A stretch of 64,000 nucleotides of DNA from an uncultured Pelagibacteraceae bacterium (GTDB lineage: Bacteria; Pseudomonadota; Alphaproteobacteria; Pelagibacterales; Pelagibacteraceae), in assembly GCA_902621345.1 (NCBI GenBank), contig CACNLV010000002.1, positions 96,320 through 160,319 of the forward strand, given 5' to 3'. This document shows positions 13,296-23,019 of this stretch, one piece after another (the stretch's first letter is position 1; each line of letters opens with the position of its first letter). The notes under the pieces are model-generated. The model had not been told where the DNA came from. It worked only from the letters and a program-made list of their open reading frames with translations, and searched no databases. A program made the translations under genes and the position numbers.

Positions 13296-14450
13296 TTAAT
13301 TAACTAATTTTTTATATTCTGAATAAGTAGAAAAGCACATTTTTTCAACATTAAATTTTTTTACAACGTTTTTTCTACCTTCAATACCCATAGTTTTCAA
13401 TAAGCTTTCATCCATAGTTAAAGCTTGCACTATTTTTTTACTTAAAGATTTTGGATCTCCTGACTCAAACAATAAACCTGTTTTTTCATTAATCACAGTT
13501 TCATTTGATCCACCGATATTACTAGCAATTATCAGCTTTTCCATTGATTGGGCTTCAACTGCAACTCGTCCAAATGCCTCCGGTTCAATTGATGCTGAAA
13601 CAATTATATCTGAAACTTTATAAGCTAAAGCCATATTTTCACATGAGTCAATAAATTTTATTTGATTAGAAATTTTGAATTGTTCACGAAGATGATGTAA
13701 CTTTTTTTTATACTCATCTCGTCCTTGATCATTGCCTAAGATAACCGCATAAAATGCTTCGTAACCTAATTCAATGTTAACCAAATTTATCGCTTCAATA
13801 AATAGTTCCTGACCTTTCCAGGATGTTAATCTACCAGGTAACAAAATAATCTTTTTATTTTCTAATATACCCCATTCGTTCAATAATTTTTTTTCATCCT
13901 TTTCTAACAATGTACTGGAGTCAAAATAATCAACATTTATACCTCTAAATATTACAAGTAATTTTTTTTTTACATCAATGAGATTTGAGTATTTTTCTTT
14001 AATGTGGGAAAAAATAAAATTAGATCCAGCTATAACAAGGTCTGACCTAACCATAACCGAATTATAAAATTTTTTGATTTTTCCATTGAAATTATATGTT
14101 CCATGGAAAGTTGTTACGAATTTTCTTCCCGTTAATTTAGTTGCAATTAAACAAGACCAAGCTGGCGCTCTACTTCGAGCATGAACTATAGATATATTGT
14201 AAAATAAAATAATAAAAACTAAAATTATTGAGTTTAATAAAATTAAAAAAGGATTTTTGCTATGAACAGGTAATCTGATCAATTTTACTTTTTTCCTATC
14301 TATAAATTTTGTTAACTCACCACCACTTGTAACCATAAAAGATTTACAGTTATTTTCTGGAAGATAATGAGCAATATCATAACAACCGGTTTCAGCTCCC
14401 CCGTAGCCTAGTTTGGGGATAACTTGTAAAACTTTTAAATTAAATGACAT
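13296..14450 (-). CDS. Glycosyltransferase family 4 (GT-B fold)
   Basis: The 384-aa protein begins LKVLQVIPKLGYGGAETGC, the usual N-terminal strand and glycine loop of GT4 enzymes. The C-terminal nucleotide-sugar-binding half contains LLPGRLTSWKGQELFIEA and the EX7E-type motif EAFGRVAVE, followed by ASNIGGSNETV. A hydrophobic stretch near residues 68-88 may associate with the membrane. It most likely adds a hexose to lipopolysaccharide or a related surface glycan; the specificity is unknown. It is the first gene of the run leading into thrS, whose ATG directly abuts its stop codon, an unusual partner for a translation operon. Confidence 0.85.
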   Translation of the reverse strand: MSFNLKVLQVIPKLGYGGAETGCYDIAHYLPENNCKSFMVTSGGELTKFIDRKKVKLIRLPVHSKNPFLILLNSIILVFIILFYNISIVHARSRAPAWSCLIATKLTGRKFVTTFHGTYNFNGKIKKFYNSVMVRSDLVIAGSNFIFSHIKEKYSNLIDVKKKLLVIFRGINVDYFDSSTLLEKDEKKLLNEWGILENKKIILLPGRLTSWKGQELFIEAINLVNIELGYEAFYAVILGNDQGRDEYKKKLHHLREQFKISNQIKFIDSCENMALAYKVSDIIVSASIEPEAFGRVAVEAQSMEKLIIASNIGGSNETVINEKTGLLFESGDPKSLSKKIVQALTMDESLLKTMGIEGRKNVVKKFNVEKMCFSTYSEYKKLVN

Positions 14451-14492
14451 TAGAAATAATTATATAATAATCGAAATAACTAATAAACTTTT

Positions 14493-15239
14493 ATGACTAA
14501 GTTTAAATACTTAAAACTGACAAAAACTAAAAGAATAAGATATTTGACGAATTTTAAGAGGAAAAACACTTATCTTGTTTTTCTTCATGGTTTTAAATCA
14601 GACCTAGAGGGTCAAAAACCCAAAACTTTTTTAAGATTTGCAAAGAAAAATAATTTAGGTTTTTTAGCTTTAGAATATTCCGGCCATGGAAAATCATCAG
14701 GAAAATTCATTGATGGGAATATAACTAAATGGACAAATGAAACTTATCAACTAATTAGAAAGATTGTCAAAAAAAATAACATAATATTAATTGGGTCAAG
14801 CATGGGTTCTTGGATTTCATTAAATCAATTTAAATATTTTAAGAAACAAATCGTGGGTTTTTTAGGAATTGGGTCTGCACCCGAATTTCTAGAACACCTA
14901 ATGTGGAAGAAATTTACAAAAAAAATTAAATCAGAAATCATTAAAAATGGTATATATCCTCTTAAATATGGTGAATACACTTATCCAATCACTCACCAAT
15001 TAATAAAAGACGGAAAAAAGAACAAAGTTTTAAACAAAAAAATAAATCAAAATGTAAATGTAACAATGGTTCATGGGAGTAAAGATGAGTCTGTTCCTAT
15101 AATTTACTCAAAAAAAATTTTGAAAATATTCAGATCGAAAAAAAAGAAATTAGTAATTGTAAAAAACGGTGATCATAGTTTGTCTTCACCTAAATGGCTT
15201 AAAATATTGAAAAGAGAGTTAAAATTAATAATTAGCTAA
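14493..15239 (+). CDS. Alpha/beta hydrolase, serine esterase/thioesterase-like
   Basis: This 248-aa protein has the oxyanion segment FLHGFKSDLEG, the block ALEYSGHGKSSGKF, the nucleophile elbow GSSMGSW, a late acid segment HGSKDESVP and the catalytic His in NGDHSLS, so the full Ser-Asp-His triad is present. The arrangement resembles ABHD10/YqiA-like acyl esterases, but the substrate cannot be given. No signal peptide is evident, so it should be cytoplasmic. It is transcribed away from the GT4 gene and overlaps the 3' end of gltB by 8 bp (15232-15239) in convergent orientation, with no room for a separate terminator. Confidence 0.8.
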   Translation: MTKFKYLKLTKTKRIRYLTNFKRKNTYLVFLHGFKSDLEGQKPKTFLRFAKKNNLGFLALEYSGHGKSSGKFIDGNITKWTNETYQLIRKIVKKNNIILIGSSMGSWISLNQFKYFKKQIVGFLGIGSAPEFLEHLMWKKFTKKIKSEIIKNGIYPLKYGEYTYPITHQLIKDGKKNKVLNKKINQNVNVTMVHGSKDESVPIIYSKKILKIFRSKKKKLVIVKNGDHSLSSPKWLKILKRELKLIIS

Positions 15240-18200
15240 CTTTTTGTATTTTTATTTTTTTAGAGATTGGATTTTTAAGCTTATCTATCATTTCTTTTGG
15301 ACAAACCTGTAAAAAATTCTTTAACTCGTTCTCAAAATCATCGATTATTTTTTTCGACAAATTAGATCCAGTTTCATTACTATGTTCGAGTACTAATTCT
15401 TTTAAAAATTTTGACCAATATTCAGTCTCTACATTTTGCCATACAACTGAGTCAGGGTTTACTTTTTTTTCAAATTCTTTTGATTTATCATAAACAAAAG
15501 CCATGCCCCCTGTCATGCCAGCTGCAAAATTATCTCCAACATCTCCAAGAATTACTGCCGTTCCACCTGTCATATATTCACAACCATTTGAGTCACAACC
15601 TTCGATAACAGTCATTGCACCAGAATTTCTTACTGCAAATCTGTCCCCAGCCTGACCGGCTGCAAAGAGTTTACCTGACGTTGCACCATAAAGAACTGTG
15701 TTACCAATAATAGTATTCTCGTTTGAAATCAAATTACTTTCATCAGGAAGTTTTATTGAAATGGTGGCTCCTGATAAACCTTTACCAACGTAATCATTTG
15801 CATCACCTTTTAAATTAAGTTTAAGTCCTTTTGCTGTAAATGCCCCAAAAGATTGTCCAGCTGAACCTTTAAAATTAAGAGTTAAAAAATTTTCCTTTAA
15901 TTTTTCATAACCATATTTTTTATACAAGTGATGTGAAATTCTAGTACCCACAGCTCTATTGGTATTTTTAATTAAAAACTCATTATTTATTTTCTCAGAG
16001 TTATCTAAAGCCTTTTCTATTTGAGGCCAAATCTCTTGATCCAGCGTATCTGGAACTTCATTAATTTCTGATATCTCACAGTACCTCTTATTGTTACCAG
16101 GGTCTGCTTGTACAAATAGTGGATTAAGATCTAAATCATCTAAATTAGGCGATGCTTTACTTACCTGCATCAATAAATCTGTTCGACCGATAACTTCATT
16201 TAAAGATTTAAAACCAAGAGAAGCTAAAATTTCTCTTACTTCTGTAGCGATAAACGTAAATAAATTTACAATTTTATCAGGAGTTCCAGTAAATTTTTCT
16301 CTTAGTTTTTCATCTTGTGTACATACTCCTACAGGACAAGTATTGGAATGACATTGCCTTACCATAATGCAACCCATTGCTACTAAAGCTGTAGTTGCTA
16401 CACCATATTCTTCAGCACCCATCATGGCTGCAATGACCACATCTCTTCCAGTTTTAATACCTCCATCAGTTCTTAAAGTAACTTTGTGTCTTAGATTGTT
16501 TAATGTTAAAACTTGATTTGCCTCTGTAAGGCCCATCTCCCAAGGAATACCTACATATTTTACACTTGTTTGCGGTGTTGCTCCAGTTCCTCCATTATGT
16601 CCTGAAATTAAAATTATATCAGCTTTTGCTTTTGCCACACCAGCTGCAATAGTACCCACACCAGATGACGCAACTAATTTGACTCCAATTCTTGCTCTAG
16701 GGTTGATTTGTTTTAAATCATAAATAAGCTGAGCTAAGTCCTCAATTGAATAAATATCATGATGTGGAGGTGGAGAAATTAATGTAACGCCTGGTGTTGA
16801 ATGCCTTAGCTTAGCAATTTCATCTGTTACTTTAAATCCTGGTAATTGGCCACCTTCACCAGGTTTTGCACCTTGAGCAATTTTGATCTCAATTTCATTA
16901 CAATTGTTCAAGTAATTAATTGTTACGCCAAATCTAGCAGATGCGATTTGCTTTACCCTCGAATTCGCACTATCACCAGTGTCCATGATTTTAAATCTAT
17001 TAGCATCTTCACCACCTTCTCCGCTACAGGATGCACCTTTAATCCTATTCATCCCAATAGCCAAAGTTTCATGTGCCTCCTTAGATAATGCTCCATGAGA
17101 CATACTTCCACTACCAAATCTCTTTAATATTTTTTCTATCGGTTCAACCTCAGAAATTTGAATAGATGGACCTAATTTTTTTTTTCTAAAATCAATCAAA
17201 TCCCTTAGATTAATTGGTGGCAAGTTATATATTCCCTCAGCATATTTTTTATATGCTGAATAAGAATTTGACCCCACTGCACTCTGTAATAAGTGGATTA
17301 ATCTACCTTGATATTGATGTGTTTCTCCATTCTTTCTGTATCTATAAATACCACCAATAGGCAAAACCGTATCAGTACTCTCAAATGCTTCTTTATGTAT
17401 TGCACGTATTTTTTTTTCAATTCCTGACAATCCAATACCGGAAATTTTTGAGGTAACTCCTGGAAAATAATCATCAACTATTGATCTGCTTAGACCAACA
17501 GTTTCAAAATTACATCCACCCCTATAAGAACTTAAAACAGATATACCCATTTTTGACATGATTTTTAACAATCCTGCATTCACTGATTTGATATACCTTT
17601 CGACACATTCATCAAAACTATACTGACCAAATAACTTTTTCTCATGTCTTTGGTATAAACTATCAAAAGCTATATATGGATTAACTGTAGTTGCTCCAAC
17701 TCCTATCAGTGTTGCAAAAGAGTGGGTATCTAACGCCTCACCAGATTGAACATTGATTGAAACATATCCTCTCAATTTTTTATCAATTAAAAAAGTATTA
17801 ATCGCTCCAACGCATAATAACATTGGCATAGGCATTCTCTTATCTGAAATATCTTTGTCACTTAAAACTAATTGTGTCACACCCTGTCTAACAGCAATTT
17901 CTGACTCTTTTTGGATCCTTTTAATAGAGTCAAATAAACTTTGCTCATTCGAAAAAGTACAATCTATATAAACTGAGTTTTTACCAAAAAAATTAATAAA
18001 TTTATTAAATTGTGAATTCGATAATACCGGGCTATTCAAAACATAAATATTTTCTTTTGTTAAGGTATCAAAATCTAAAATATTCCCAAGATTACCAAAT
18101 CTAGTTTTCAAACTCATAACTTTATTTTCTCTTAGAGAATCAATCGGTGGATTAGTCACTTGGCTAAAGTTTTGTCTAAAAAAATGATAAAGTGGTCTAT

Positions 18201-19737
18201 ATTTATCTGATAAAACTGCCAAAGGTGTATCATCGCCCATAGAACCCGTTGCCTCTTTAGCATCTTCTGCCATTGGATGTAAAATTAACTCTAAGTCTTC
18301 TAAGCTTATTCCAAAAGTGTGTTGTCGTCTCCTTAGATCCTCGCCATCAAAATTATGTTTCTCATTAGAAATGAATAATTTTTCATCTAAATCTATTATC
18401 TGAGAATTAAAATGTTTATATTCTTTCGCTAAATAGTCTTTAATTTGGTTATTCGTAAATAATTTACCTTTTTCAATTCTAACCCCAATTATCTCACCAG
18501 GGCCTAATCTACCTTTTGATAAAATTCTTTTTTCATTTAACTCAATCATTCCAGTTTCAGATCCAGCAAAGAGAAACTTATCTTTTGTTATTGCGTATCT
18601 TAAGGGTCTTAAACCATTACGGTCATTAGCTGCAATAACCCACTCATTATCTGTTGCAGCAATTGCTGCAGGACCATCCCAAGGTTCCATAGTGCTATTT
18701 AAAAAATTAAACAGTTGTTGATGGTTTTTTGGTAGAGTTTTATTTCTTTTTGACCAAGCGTCAGGGATCATCATTAATTTTGCTAAAGGGGCGGGTTGAC
18801 CTGATTTATTTAATAACTCAAAAACATTATCTAGGGCCGCGGAGTCTGAAACACCTTTTTGAATAACTGGCTTCAAATTTTCAATATTTTCAAAAAAAGG
18901 ACTAGTCATCTCTTGTTCGTGAACTCTCATCCAGTTTTTGTTTCCTTTATAAGTATTAATTTCACCATTATGGGCGACTGCTCTAAACGGTTGAGCCAAA
19001 CTCCAGCTCGGAGCCGTGTTGGTTGAAAATCTCTGATGAAAAATTGCAAATCTTGAAATAAATCTTACATCCCTTAAATCCAAGAAAAAATCTGAAATAG
19101 CTTCAGCTAAAAACATGCCTTTATAGATAATTGATTTAGCACTTATTGAACAAATATAAAAATTATTTAATGATAAATTGAACGCTTTATTCTCAATTTT
19201 TTTTCTTGTTTCATAAATTTTTCTCTCAAGATCTTTATCAAGTAGATTTTTATTATTTGCTTTGAAAAGTACTTGAATTATCTCTGGCATTGTTTGAAGA
19301 GCCTTTTCTCCTAAAACTTTTGGATTAACAGGCACTTGCCTCCAACCATAAATACTAAAATCATTTTTGGTTAACTCACTTTCTACAATCGTTTTACAGC
19401 TTTCCTGTGCAGCATAATCATTCCTAGGTAAAAAAATCATCCCAACACAAATATCAGAACCATCGTGTGTGTGACCTGTAACTTCTATTTTTTCAACAAA
19501 AAAATCTTTGGGTATTTCTAAATGTATTCCTGCCCCATCACCCGTTTTTCCATCAGCATCAACAGCCCCTCGATGCCAAACAGCTTTTAAAGCTTCAATT
19601 CCATATTCCACAACTTCTCTTGATTTTTTTCCCTCTGTCGATGCAATTAACCCCACTCCACATGCATCATGTTCCATTTCTTTAGAATAAACATTATTTT
19701 TAGTAAGTAATTCTAAATTTTTTTTATAAGTGCTCAT
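15232..19737 (-). CDS. gltB: Glutamate synthase (NADPH) large subunit
   Basis: GltB makes glutamate from 2-oxoglutarate and glutamine-derived ammonia. The 1501 residues hold a class II glutamine amidotransferase domain that would be matured at Cys26 (HDACGVGLIAS), a central domain, the FMN-binding synthase barrel (GEGGEDANRFK and SGHNGGTGATPQTS), the 3Fe-4S cysteine cluster CIMVRQCHSNTCPVGVC and a C-terminal GXGXG beta-helix region with many glycine repeats. Length is typical. Its ATG overlaps the gltD stop by one base (TAATG), indicating coupled translation, with gltD first. Confidence 0.97.
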   Translation of the reverse strand: MSTYKKNLELLTKNNVYSKEMEHDACGVGLIASTEGKKSREVVEYGIEALKAVWHRGAVDADGKTGDGAGIHLEIPKDFFVEKIEVTGHTHDGSDICVGMIFLPRNDYAAQESCKTIVESELTKNDFSIYGWRQVPVNPKVLGEKALQTMPEIIQVLFKANNKNLLDKDLERKIYETRKKIENKAFNLSLNNFYICSISAKSIIYKGMFLAEAISDFFLDLRDVRFISRFAIFHQRFSTNTAPSWSLAQPFRAVAHNGEINTYKGNKNWMRVHEQEMTSPFFENIENLKPVIQKGVSDSAALDNVFELLNKSGQPAPLAKLMMIPDAWSKRNKTLPKNHQQLFNFLNSTMEPWDGPAAIAATDNEWVIAANDRNGLRPLRYAITKDKFLFAGSETGMIELNEKRILSKGRLGPGEIIGVRIEKGKLFTNNQIKDYLAKEYKHFNSQIIDLDEKLFISNEKHNFDGEDLRRRQHTFGISLEDLELILHPMAEDAKEATGSMGDDTPLAVLSDKYRPLYHFFRQNFSQVTNPPIDSLRENKVMSLKTRFGNLGNILDFDTLTKENIYVLNSPVLSNSQFNKFINFFGKNSVYIDCTFSNEQSLFDSIKRIQKESEIAVRQGVTQLVLSDKDISDKRMPMPMLLCVGAINTFLIDKKLRGYVSINVQSGEALDTHSFATLIGVGATTVNPYIAFDSLYQRHEKKLFGQYSFDECVERYIKSVNAGLLKIMSKMGISVLSSYRGGCNFETVGLSRSIVDDYFPGVTSKISGIGLSGIEKKIRAIHKEAFESTDTVLPIGGIYRYRKNGETHQYQGRLIHLLQSAVGSNSYSAYKKYAEGIYNLPPINLRDLIDFRKKKLGPSIQISEVEPIEKILKRFGSGSMSHGALSKEAHETLAIGMNRIKGASCSGEGGEDANRFKIMDTGDSANSRVKQIASARFGVTINYLNNCNEIEIKIAQGAKPGEGGQLPGFKVTDEIAKLRHSTPGVTLISPPPHHDIYSIEDLAQLIYDLKQINPRARIGVKLVASSGVGTIAAGVAKAKADIILISGHNGGTGATPQTSVKYVGIPWEMGLTEANQVLTLNNLRHKVTLRTDGGIKTGRDVVIAAMMGAEEYGVATTALVAMGCIMVRQCHSNTCPVGVCTQDEKLREKFTGTPDKIVNLFTFIATEVREILASLGFKSLNEVIGRTDLLMQVSKASPNLDDLDLNPLFVQADPGNNKRYCEISEINEVPDTLDQEIWPQIEKALDNSEKINNEFLIKNTNRAVGTRISHHLYKKYGYEKLKENFLTLNFKGSAGQSFGAFTAKGLKLNLKGDANDYVGKGLSGATISIKLPDESNLISNENTIIGNTVLYGATSGKLFAAGQAGDRFAVRNSGAMTVIEGCDSNGCEYMTGGTAVILGDVGDNFAAGMTGGMAFVYDKSKEFEKKVNPDSVVWQNVETEYWSKFLKELVLEHSNETGSNLSKKIIDDFENELKNFLQVCPKEMIDKLKNPISKKIKIQKVS

Positions 19738-21176
19738 TATGCAACTTTTGATTTTTTTAATTCTATATTTTCAAGATAAGACTTGATTGATGACGCAGCA
19801 TCTCTTCCATCTTTTATTGCCCATACCACTAAAGATGCACCTCTTACAATATCTCCAGCAGCAAAAACACCTTTGATATTTGTCTCCATGGTATCAAAAT
19901 CAGCTTTTATTGTTCCCCATTTTGTAACTTGTAACTCTTGTGCTTCAAATAATAATGGCAAGTTTTCTGGATCAAATCCTAAAGCTTTTATTACCATATC
20001 TGCTTTAACTTCAAACTCAGATCCTTGTTTAATTTCTGGTCTTCTTCTACCTGAGTCGTCCAGATCCCCAAGTTGGATTTGATCTACAATTAATTTTTCG
20101 ATTTTATTTTTTCCTTTAAATTCTTTTGGACTAGACAACCAAACAAATTCAACACCTTCTTCTTCTGCGTTAGCTACTTCTCTTGCAGATCCAGGCATAT
20201 TATCTTTATCTCTTCTATATAAGCACTTAACCGAGTTCGCTTTTTGTCTTACTGAGGTTCGAACACAATCCATTGCTGTGTCCCCACCTCCAATAACTAC
20301 AACATCTTTACCTTCGGCATTTAATATACCTTTATCAAATAAATCAACTTTGTCTCCTAATCCCTTTTTATTTGATGCTGTTAAAAACTCCATAGCAGGA
20401 AAAATATTATCTAAGTCATTCCCTGGTAGATTAATCTCTCTTGGTTTATAAACCCCGGTAGCAATTAAAATTGCATCATGTCTTTTTCTCAGTTGCTCTA
20501 AAGTTGCGTCCTTACCAACTTCAAAATTTTGTTCAAATTTAATTCCACCGTCTTTCAACAATTTGGTTCTTCTCTCAACTACATGTTTTTCTAATTTAAA
20601 ATTTGGTATACCATAAATTAACAAGCCACCTGCTCTGTCATATCTATCATAAACAGTTATTTGATATCCATTTTTCCTAAGTTGTTCAGCAGCCGCAAGT
20701 CCAGCAGGTCCGGCACCAATTATTCCAACACTTTGATCTTTTTCATGTTTAACTGAAATTGGTTTTACCCATCCATTCTCCCATGCACTATCTGTAATAT
20801 ATTTTTCGACTGATCCAATTGTAACAGTGCCATGGCCTGACTGCTCAATAACACAGTTACCCTCACACAATCTGTCTTGTGGACATATTCTACCACAAAC
20901 CTCGGGCATGTTATTTGTGCTCTGAGATAACTCATAAGCTTCCTTTAATCTGCCCTCAGCAGTCAATTTGAGCCAGTCTGGAATATTATTACTTAAGGGA
21001 CAATGGACTTGGCAAAAGGGAACACCACATTGAGAGCATCTGCTTGATTGCTCTTGTGCTTTTTGAGTTATAAATTCGTCATAGATTTCATTAAAATCAT
21101 CTTTTCTATTATCTACTCCTCTTTTAGGTGGAGTTTGTTGACCTATTTTGACAAATTTTAGCATTTTATCAGTCAT
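19737..21176 (-). CDS. gltD: Glutamate synthase small (beta) subunit
   Basis: GltD takes electrons from NADPH and passes them through FAD and two 4Fe-4S clusters to GltB. The N-terminal half carries the cysteine sets CSQCGVPFCQVHCP and CGRICPQDRLCEGNC; the FAD-binding motif GAGPAGLAAAEQLR and the NADPH-binding GGGDTAMDCVRTS follow; and the C-terminal GDIVRGASLVVWAI matches the family. The length of 479 aa is normal. It is the first gene of gltD-gltB and has a 183-bp upstream region shared with uppP, which contains a 7-bp inverted repeat (21233-21253) that could be an operator. Confidence 0.97.
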   Translation of the reverse strand: MTDKMLKFVKIGQQTPPKRGVDNRKDDFNEIYDEFITQKAQEQSSRCSQCGVPFCQVHCPLSNNIPDWLKLTAEGRLKEAYELSQSTNNMPEVCGRICPQDRLCEGNCVIEQSGHGTVTIGSVEKYITDSAWENGWVKPISVKHEKDQSVGIIGAGPAGLAAAEQLRKNGYQITVYDRYDRAGGLLIYGIPNFKLEKHVVERRTKLLKDGGIKFEQNFEVGKDATLEQLRKRHDAILIATGVYKPREINLPGNDLDNIFPAMEFLTASNKKGLGDKVDLFDKGILNAEGKDVVVIGGGDTAMDCVRTSVRQKANSVKCLYRRDKDNMPGSAREVANAEEEGVEFVWLSSPKEFKGKNKIEKLIVDQIQLGDLDDSGRRRPEIKQGSEFEVKADMVIKALGFDPENLPLLFEAQELQVTKWGTIKADFDTMETNIKGVFAAGDIVRGASLVVWAIKDGRDAASSIKSYLENIELKKSKVA

Positions 21177-21232
21177 ATTTTTTTAAAATATATGGTAAGA
21201 TATACATTGTTTTTATTAGTAAAAGAAATATA

Positions 21233-21253
21233 TAGGTCAGTAACTTTGACCTA
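21233..21253. promoter_or_regulatory. Inverted repeat upstream of gltDB, candidate operator
   Basis: The sequence reads TAGGTCA, seven bases, then TGACCTA: a perfect 7-bp dyad with a 7-nt spacer. It is 57 bp upstream of the gltD start and 107 bp upstream of the divergent uppP start. Its symmetry and position suit a dimeric transcription factor; nitrogen-responsive control is an inference from the adjacent gltDB genes only. No regulator gene lies nearby, and the G/C-containing arms stand out from the AT-rich spacer. Confidence 0.5.
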
Positions 21254-21359
21254 ATTATAACAATATTTAGCTTAAAACCTACTTAATCTGATTTTTGCAT
21301 ATCTAATATGATTAAATCGAATTGTTTAAAATGAATATTTTTTAAGTTACGACACTTAT

Positions 21360-22127
21360 ATGTTTCGAGATTTTATAGAAATTTTAATTCTTTCTTCAAT
21401 TCAAGGAATTTCAGAATTTTTACCCATAAGCTCATCAGCTCATTTAATATTGATATCAAACTTTTACGATTTAGAGACAAGTTCTTTGTTGATAGATATA
21501 AGTTTACATTTAGGCTCATTAATTGCGGTAATTTTTTATTTTAGAAAAGAGTTATTTTATCTAAGAAATAATAATAAATTATTAAGTTTAATAATTATTG
21601 GTTCTTTGCCTTTAATAATATTTGGATATATTTTATATACCACTGAGCTTATTAATCTTTTAAGAAACACAAAAATAATTGCATCAACAACATTGTTTTT
21701 TGGATTTATACTTTTTTTGGCTGATCAAAGAAAAACTGATCGAAATATCTCTACTGATTTGAATATTAAGTCAGTTTTATTAATTGGTTTATTTCAAATA
21801 TTAGCATTAATACCAGGAGTTAGTAGGGCTGGAATAACAATTACTGCAGCAAGATTTCTAAATTTTAATAGAATTGACTCTAGTAAAATTTCTTTTTTAT
21901 TATCTATACCTGCTTTAGCAGGGGCAAGCTTCCTAGGTTTGAGAGAGGCTTTTGAACAATCGATAGAAATAAATTATTTATTATTGATTGCTACTTTCTT
22001 ATCATTTATGTTTTCATTTTTTACAATTAAATATTTTCTTAAATTTATAAATAAAATTTCGTTCAATATATTTGTAGTATATCGAATAATTCTTGGCTTA
22101 ATTTTATTTTTAATAATATATGCTTAG
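21360..22127 (+). CDS. uppP: Undecaprenyl-diphosphatase (BacA/UppP type)
   Basis: UppP dephosphorylates undecaprenyl diphosphate so that the lipid carrier for peptidoglycan and surface sugars can be reused. The 255-aa protein is almost entirely hydrophobic with about seven to eight membrane spans. It holds both conserved family motifs: EFLPISSSAHLIL near the N-terminus (residues 19-31) and PGVSRAGITITAARF in the middle. The gene is transcribed divergently from gltD. Its last 4 bp overlap the end of the convergent EamA transporter gene. Confidence 0.95.
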   Translation: MFRDFIEILILSSIQGISEFLPISSSAHLILISNFYDLETSSLLIDISLHLGSLIAVIFYFRKELFYLRNNNKLLSLIIIGSLPLIIFGYILYTTELINLLRNTKIIASTTLFFGFILFLADQRKTDRNISTDLNIKSVLLIGLFQILALIPGVSRAGITITAARFLNFNRIDSSKISFLLSIPALAGASFLGLREAFEQSIEINYLLLIATFLSFMFSFFTIKYFLKFINKISFNIFVVYRIILGLILFLIIYA

Positions 22128-23014
22128 GTTGTTTTCTTAATCAATGGAACTAATTGGGATAATAAGACCCCACTTAATATGAAAAAACAACCTAGTAGAT
22201 TATTAATTCCTAATATTTGATTTAAAAGAAACCAAGCAGCGATCGTTGCGAATACACCTTCTAAGGAAAAAATTATTGCTGCTGGTGCTGGTGTTATATT
22301 TCTTTGGGCATAAATTTGTAAAACAAATGCAAAACCACCTGACAGAATTCCAGCATATAAAATTGAATCTATTTCGTTCAAAATATTTTCAATTACAAAT
22401 TCTTCAGAAAATAAACCTATAGTAAATGAAAATAGTGCAACTAGTAGAGTTTGAATTGCACCAATTGTTAATGGTAGATTGTACTTTTTAATAATCATGC
22501 CAGTAAAAATAATATGTGTACTCCAAAATAAAGCTCCCAATACCACAAGAGTGTCACCCAGTCTTACAGTTGCATCTTGAAAATTTGTTAACAAATATCC
22601 ACCAATCAAACATAAAATTACTGATGGCCATACACTCCAATGTAAAAAATCTTTTTTAAAGATGAAAATAATTATGGGGACCATTGGTACATAAAAAATC
22701 GTAAAAAAAGCAGCATTTGCTACATCGGTGTAAAGCAACGCAACCTGTTGTAAAGCTGAGCCTAAAAATAATGACACTCCAATTAAAAAGGACAGAATAA
22801 TGAATGTTTTCATATCAAATCTAAATTCCTTTTTTAGTTTTTTTGCTTCAAATAGTAATGCTAATGGAATAATTGCTAGAAAACCTACAAAAAATCTTAC
22901 AGAATTAAAAGTGAATGGACCGATGTCATCCATACCTGTATCCTGAGCAATAAATGTAGTCCCCCAAATAAAAGTACATAATAATGCACTAAATAATGAG
23001 AGAGTTTTTGACAT
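22124..23014 (-). CDS. EamA/DMT-family inner-membrane transporter
   Basis: The 296 residues form about ten transmembrane segments arranged as two EamA repeats, the hallmark of drug/metabolite transporters. The N-terminal segment LLCTFIWGTTFIAQDTG and the second-repeat segment LGALFWSTHIIFTG are typical. Members export amino acids, nucleobase-like compounds or other metabolites; the substrate cannot be predicted. It lies 5 bp downstream of aceF on the same strand and so is probably part of the pyruvate dehydrogenase transcript, in the position where an E3 gene might be expected. Confidence 0.85.
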   Translation of the reverse strand: MSKTLSLFSALLCTFIWGTTFIAQDTGMDDIGPFTFNSVRFFVGFLAIIPLALLFEAKKLKKEFRFDMKTFIILSFLIGVSLFLGSALQQVALLYTDVANAAFFTIFYVPMVPIIIFIFKKDFLHWSVWPSVILCLIGGYLLTNFQDATVRLGDTLVVLGALFWSTHIIFTGMIIKKYNLPLTIGAIQTLLVALFSFTIGLFSEEFVIENILNEIDSILYAGILSGGFAFVLQIYAQRNITPAPAAIIFSLEGVFATIAAWFLLNQILGINNLLGCFFILSGVLLSQLVPLIKKTT

Positions 23015-23019
23015 ATTCT

